Positions 52,087 to 54,531 of a stretch of 54,531 bases of DNA are shown here, piece by piece. This stretch comes from CAYYJS01 sp964472315 (GTDB lineage: Bacteria; Verrucomicrobiota; Kiritimatiellia; UBA8416): NCBI GenBank assembly GCA_964472315.1, contig CAYYJS010000021.1:1-54531 (forward strand), written 5' to 3'. The notes below the pieces were generated by a model, which saw nothing but the letters and a program-made list of their open reading frames with translations, was not told where the DNA came from and did not search any database. A program made the translations under genes and the position numbers. Each line of letters opens with the position of its first letter. Positions within the stretch are counted from its first letter, which is position 1.

Positions 52087-52116
52087 TTGCCATGGCGGTG
52101 TGGGGTCTGCTATCTT
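52087..52116 (+). promoter_or_regulatory. glpD promoter, leaderless type
   Basis: TTGCCA (52087-52092), 18-base spacer, TATCTT (52111-52116), then seven bases to the ATG at 52124. The hexamers are the same as before the pseudopilin gene. Confidence 0.55.
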
Positions 52117-52123
52117 TCTGCCC

Positions 52124-53782
52124 ATGAAGCGCGACCTGAAGGCACTGGCGGATACCGAATTCGATCTCGCGATCGTGGGCGGGGGCATCTATGGGGCCGC
52201 GCTGGCGCGCGAGGCGGCGTTGCGCGGACTGGTCACGGCGCTGATCGAGAAGAACGATTTCTGTTCGGCGACATCCGCCAACAGTCTGAAGATCATCCAT
52301 GGGGGGCTGCGCTACCTTCAGCAGCTCGATATTCCGCGCGTGCGCGAATCCGTGCGCGAGCGCCGTGTCATGCTGCACATCGCGCCGCACCTGGTGCACC
52401 CGCTGCCGTGTGCGATGCCCACCGACCGCGCTCTGTTGCGAAGCCGTCCGGCGATGCTTGCGGGCATGCTGCTCAACGACCTTCTGAGCTACGACCGGAA
52501 CCGCGGCGCGACCGCGGAGACACACATTCCGCGCGGCCGGCTCGTATCGCGGAAAGCCGCGGCGATGCTGTTGCCGTCCGATCACACGCTGCCTTTCAGC
52601 GGTGCCGCGCGCTGGTGCGACGCCTTCGCCGACAATACCGAACGGCTGGTCCTGGACATGGTGCGCGATGCGATCGAGGCGGGTGCGGTGGTGGCGAACC
52701 ATGTCGAGCTGGTGGGGGCGCTCGCGGGCGGCGGCGGCATGGCCGGGGTGCGCGTACGGGACGTGCTGGGCGGAGGGGACTTCGACATTCGCGCGCGGCT
52801 TGTCGTGAACAGCACCGGCGTCTGGGTGAACGAGACGCTGGCGCGGTGCGACGCCCGGTTGCGGCCCCTGCGTTACGTGCCCGCGCTCGGCATGAACGTC
52901 GTGCTCAACCGTCAGCTCACGTCCGCGTGCGCCATGGGGTTGCCGTCACGGCTGCCGGGCGAACGTAAGTCGCGACTGCTCTTCTTCATGCCCTGGCGCG
53001 GCGTCACCATGGTCGGCACCTACTATCGGCATCATGAGGGCGGTGCGGACGGATTGCGGCCGAGCGCGGCGGATGTGACGCGGTTCCTGGCGCAGGCCAA
53101 CGCGGCGATGCCTTCGGCGCGCTTGACGGTTGACGACGTGGCGCGTCTGCATGCCGGGTTGCTGCCGGCCTACCCCGGCGCCGTCGATCGTGAACCGACG
53201 CTCTTCCGGCATTACCGCCTCGTGGATCACGAGGCCGCCGATGGAGTACGCGGGGTGATCACCATCCTCGGGGTCAAGTACACGACGGCGCGGGACGTGG
53301 CCGAGCGTGTTGTCGACCTCGCTTTCCGCAAGCTCGGGCGTGCGGCGTCGCCCTCCATTTCGAGTACGCGGCGACTGCCCGGCGGCGATATCGCCAGCGT
53401 CGCCGATTGCGTGAAACGCATACGCGCCGCGGCGCCCAAGGACGTCAGCGACGCCGTCGTGGAGCATCTGGCGGCCAACTACGGCAGCCGGTCGGTGGAC
53501 GTGCTCGGGGCGGCGGCGGGAGAGGCATCCCTGTTGCGCCCGATCGCACCCGGTTGCACCGTGGTCGAGGCCGAACTCCGGCATGCGGTCGAGGCCGAGA
53601 TGGCACTGACACTGGCGGATGTCGTGTTCCGCCGGACGGATCTCGGCTGCGCCGGGATGCCGTCGGCCGCCATACTGCAGGCCTGTGCCGGACGGCTGGC
53701 GCCGCGACTCGGATGGGATGCCGCACGTGTGGCCGCCGAGATTGCCGCCGTTCAGAACGCTCCGGACGTACGCGTGCCGTGA
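52124..53782 (+). CDS. glpD: FAD-dependent glycerol-3-phosphate dehydrogenase
   Basis: Membrane-associated flavoenzyme of 552 residues oxidising glycerol 3-phosphate to dihydroxyacetone phosphate. The FAD-binding motif 'LAIVGGGIYGAALAREAALRG' lies at 15-35 (shown in full only to mark the fold), followed by 'SANSLKIIHGGLRYLQ', 'GKYTT'-like 'GVKYTTARDVAE' and the C-terminal GlpD cap domain. The start at 52124 follows a leaderless-type promoter; an in-frame ATG at 52100 lies within the promoter spacer. No glycerol kinase or facilitator is adjacent. Confidence 0.92.
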   Translation: MKRDLKALADTEFDLAIVGGGIYGAALAREAALRGLVTALIEKNDFCSATSANSLKIIHGGLRYLQQLDIPRVRESVRERRVMLHIAPHLVHPLPCAMPTDRALLRSRPAMLAGMLLNDLLSYDRNRGATAETHIPRGRLVSRKAAAMLLPSDHTLPFSGAARWCDAFADNTERLVLDMVRDAIEAGAVVANHVELVGALAGGGGMAGVRVRDVLGGGDFDIRARLVVNSTGVWVNETLARCDARLRPLRYVPALGMNVVLNRQLTSACAMGLPSRLPGERKSRLLFFMPWRGVTMVGTYYRHHEGGADGLRPSAADVTRFLAQANAAMPSARLTVDDVARLHAGLLPAYPGAVDREPTLFRHYRLVDHEAADGVRGVITILGVKYTTARDVAERVVDLAFRKLGRAASPSISSTRRLPGGDIASVADCVKRIRAAAPKDVSDAVVEHLAANYGSRSVDVLGAAAGEASLLRPIAPGCTVVEAELRHAVEAEMALTLADVVFRRTDLGCAGMPSAAILQACAGRLAPRLGWDAARVAAEIAAVQNAPDVRVP

Positions 53783-54178
53783 GGCCATTGCGCCTGCCGT
53801 ATCCATGTCCGTGACGCTTCCGGCTTGCAAAGACATATCTGTCATCAGAGGCAAGCCTTGCATACAAGAATGTAGCCAACGGCTTGAGAGGCGCGGCCGG
53901 TCCCTGCATTCGCAACGTACTTTCAAACAACATGTTATGAATGCTCCATTCGGGTCATTCCGTACTGGCATGCGTCTTGCGATAGTAGAGCCGTCCCGCA
54001 GGGGAAGAAAAGGGCGCGGGATGTTCAGGGCGCTGTGGAGAGCGCGGGTTGACCCAGGCGTGCGAGGAATCGCGCGTCAACGTTGTGGGACTGGAGGCGG
54101 CCTATTGGAAGAGACGTACGGAAGTACATGAGGCAGCACGAGAGATCGACAAACTCAATAGGACGCTGACTCAAACCG
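53783..54178. other. noncoding region after glpD
   Basis: No convincing gene. GGCTTGC (53822-53828) pairs with GCAAGCC (53851-53857). A 36-codon frame from 54020 and a longer one from 54049 show no family pattern and are probably chance. Confidence 0.4.
53966..53981 (+). promoter_or_regulatory. sigma-54-like promoter
   Basis: TGGCATGCGTCTTGCG matches the consensus TGGCACG-N4-TTGC[AT] at all but two scored positions, with GG and GC correctly spaced for -24/-12. Transcription would start near 53991 and run into the structured segment ending at 54283. No open frame of note follows. Confidence 0.5.
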
Positions 54179-54283
54179 CGGACGCCGTATCACGAAGCTC
54201 AAGCCCGGCATTCCGAGCGCACATGGACGATCAAGTGGGCGCTGGATGCAGGCATGGAGTGAGTGATACGGCGTCCGTTTTTT
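54179..54283 (+). ncRNA. structured, terminator-ended segment (possible small RNA end)
   Basis: CGGACGCCGTATCAC (54179-54193) and GTGATACGGCGTCCG (54263-54277) are perfect inverted copies enclosing 69 bases and are followed directly by TTTTTT. This is a long-stem intrinsic terminator or the 3' part of a structured RNA. With the sigma-54-like promoter upstream, a transcript of about 290 bases is predicted. No known RNA family recognised. Confidence 0.45.
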
Positions 54284-54451
54284 CGGGCGAGAATGGGGAT
54301 CGTCACACGATAGGGGGCGACGAGGGCGGCGGACGATTGAGGACTTTCGTACTCGCTATCCGTTCTCGTCGCTCGCTATCGTCAACCGAATCACGTTTCT
54401 TGCCGAATTTGTTTGGTTTGGAGACAAATTGGATGCGTCTACCCTGCATAG

Positions 54452-54487
54452 ACCCGGAAGCGCCCTTGTAAAAGGGGCTTCCGGGTT
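54452..54487 (+). terminator. terminator-like hairpin
   Basis: ACCCGGAAGCGCCC pairs with GGGGCTTCCGGGT (one bulge) around TTGTAAAA, followed by TTGT. The T tract is weak. It lies about 170 bases after the first terminator-like structure; between them I see no gene. Confidence 0.45.
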
Positions 54488-54531
54488 TGTGGGGGGATTC
54501 TCTATCGTCTAATCGAGAGATGGTTGAGGCT

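Noticed and set aside
54049..54471. 140-codon frame at the right end
   Set aside because: It runs through the inverted repeat and T6 terminator and shows no family pattern; likely chance.

Overview
The window is 54.5 kb of GC-rich DNA from a Gram-negative-like bacterium. It probably belongs to the PVC superphylum (Verrucomicrobiota/Kiritimatiellota side). The hints are an omptin-like outer membrane protein, a PQQ-type beta-propeller with a 'WRGPARDG' opening, an anaerobic sulfatase maturase, tandem DUF4139 proteins and short hairpin repeats between genes. This placement is inference; no rRNA is present to prove it. LEFT PART (1-16.6 kb) is housekeeping. A sensor kinase and a LuxR-type regulator converge on a 37-residue membrane peptide. 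They are followed by an omptin-like protein, a 29-residue basic protein, tRNA-Cys, tRNA-Ser and an HPr-like carrier. A minus-strand operon (aroK, queG-like, PQQ propeller, parB, M28 cyclase-like lipoprotein) is divergent from a plus-strand operon (ispF, cysS, tmk, holB-like, ricT-like, Asp23/AmaP-like, ThiE-like, PfkB kinase, anaerobic sulfatase maturase). MIDDLE (16.9-31.7 kb) is a complete type I-U (now I-G) CRISPR-Cas locus. It begins with an XRE regulator carrying a catalytically dead ImmA/IrrE-like domain. Next come a Cas3 remnant, a Cas3-Csb3(Cas8) fusion, csb1 (Cas7), csb2 (Cas5-Cas6), a csb2 remnant, a HEAT/zinc-ribbon/PD-(D/E)XK nuclease, cas4-cas1, cas2, a leader with two inverted repeats, and 42 repeats of 36 bp plus one decayed repeat. 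The two remnants bracket the intact effector genes in the order of an older operon, and hand-counted samples of the effector genes are much lower in GC than the remnants. I read this as an effector-cassette replacement that kept the old adaptation genes, the array and the extra nuclease. RIGHT PART (31.8-54.5 kb) holds a small ferritin-like protein, an HtrA/Deg protease, a HAD hydrolase, xylose isomerase, two overlapping DUF4139 proteins, a beta-CASP metallo-hydrolase, KDPG aldolase, a GspG pseudopilin, an inositol-monophosphatase-family enzyme overlapping smc, an aldo/keto reductase, a METTL25-like methyltransferase, a pair of small membrane proteins and glycerol-3-phosphate dehydrogenase. 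The last 750 bases have no convincing gene but carry a sigma-54-like promoter and a structured, terminator-ended segment. Several genes have a -10 box only 5-12 bases before the start codon, which suggests leaderless transcripts are common in this organism. Promoter, terminator and RNA calls were made by eye.
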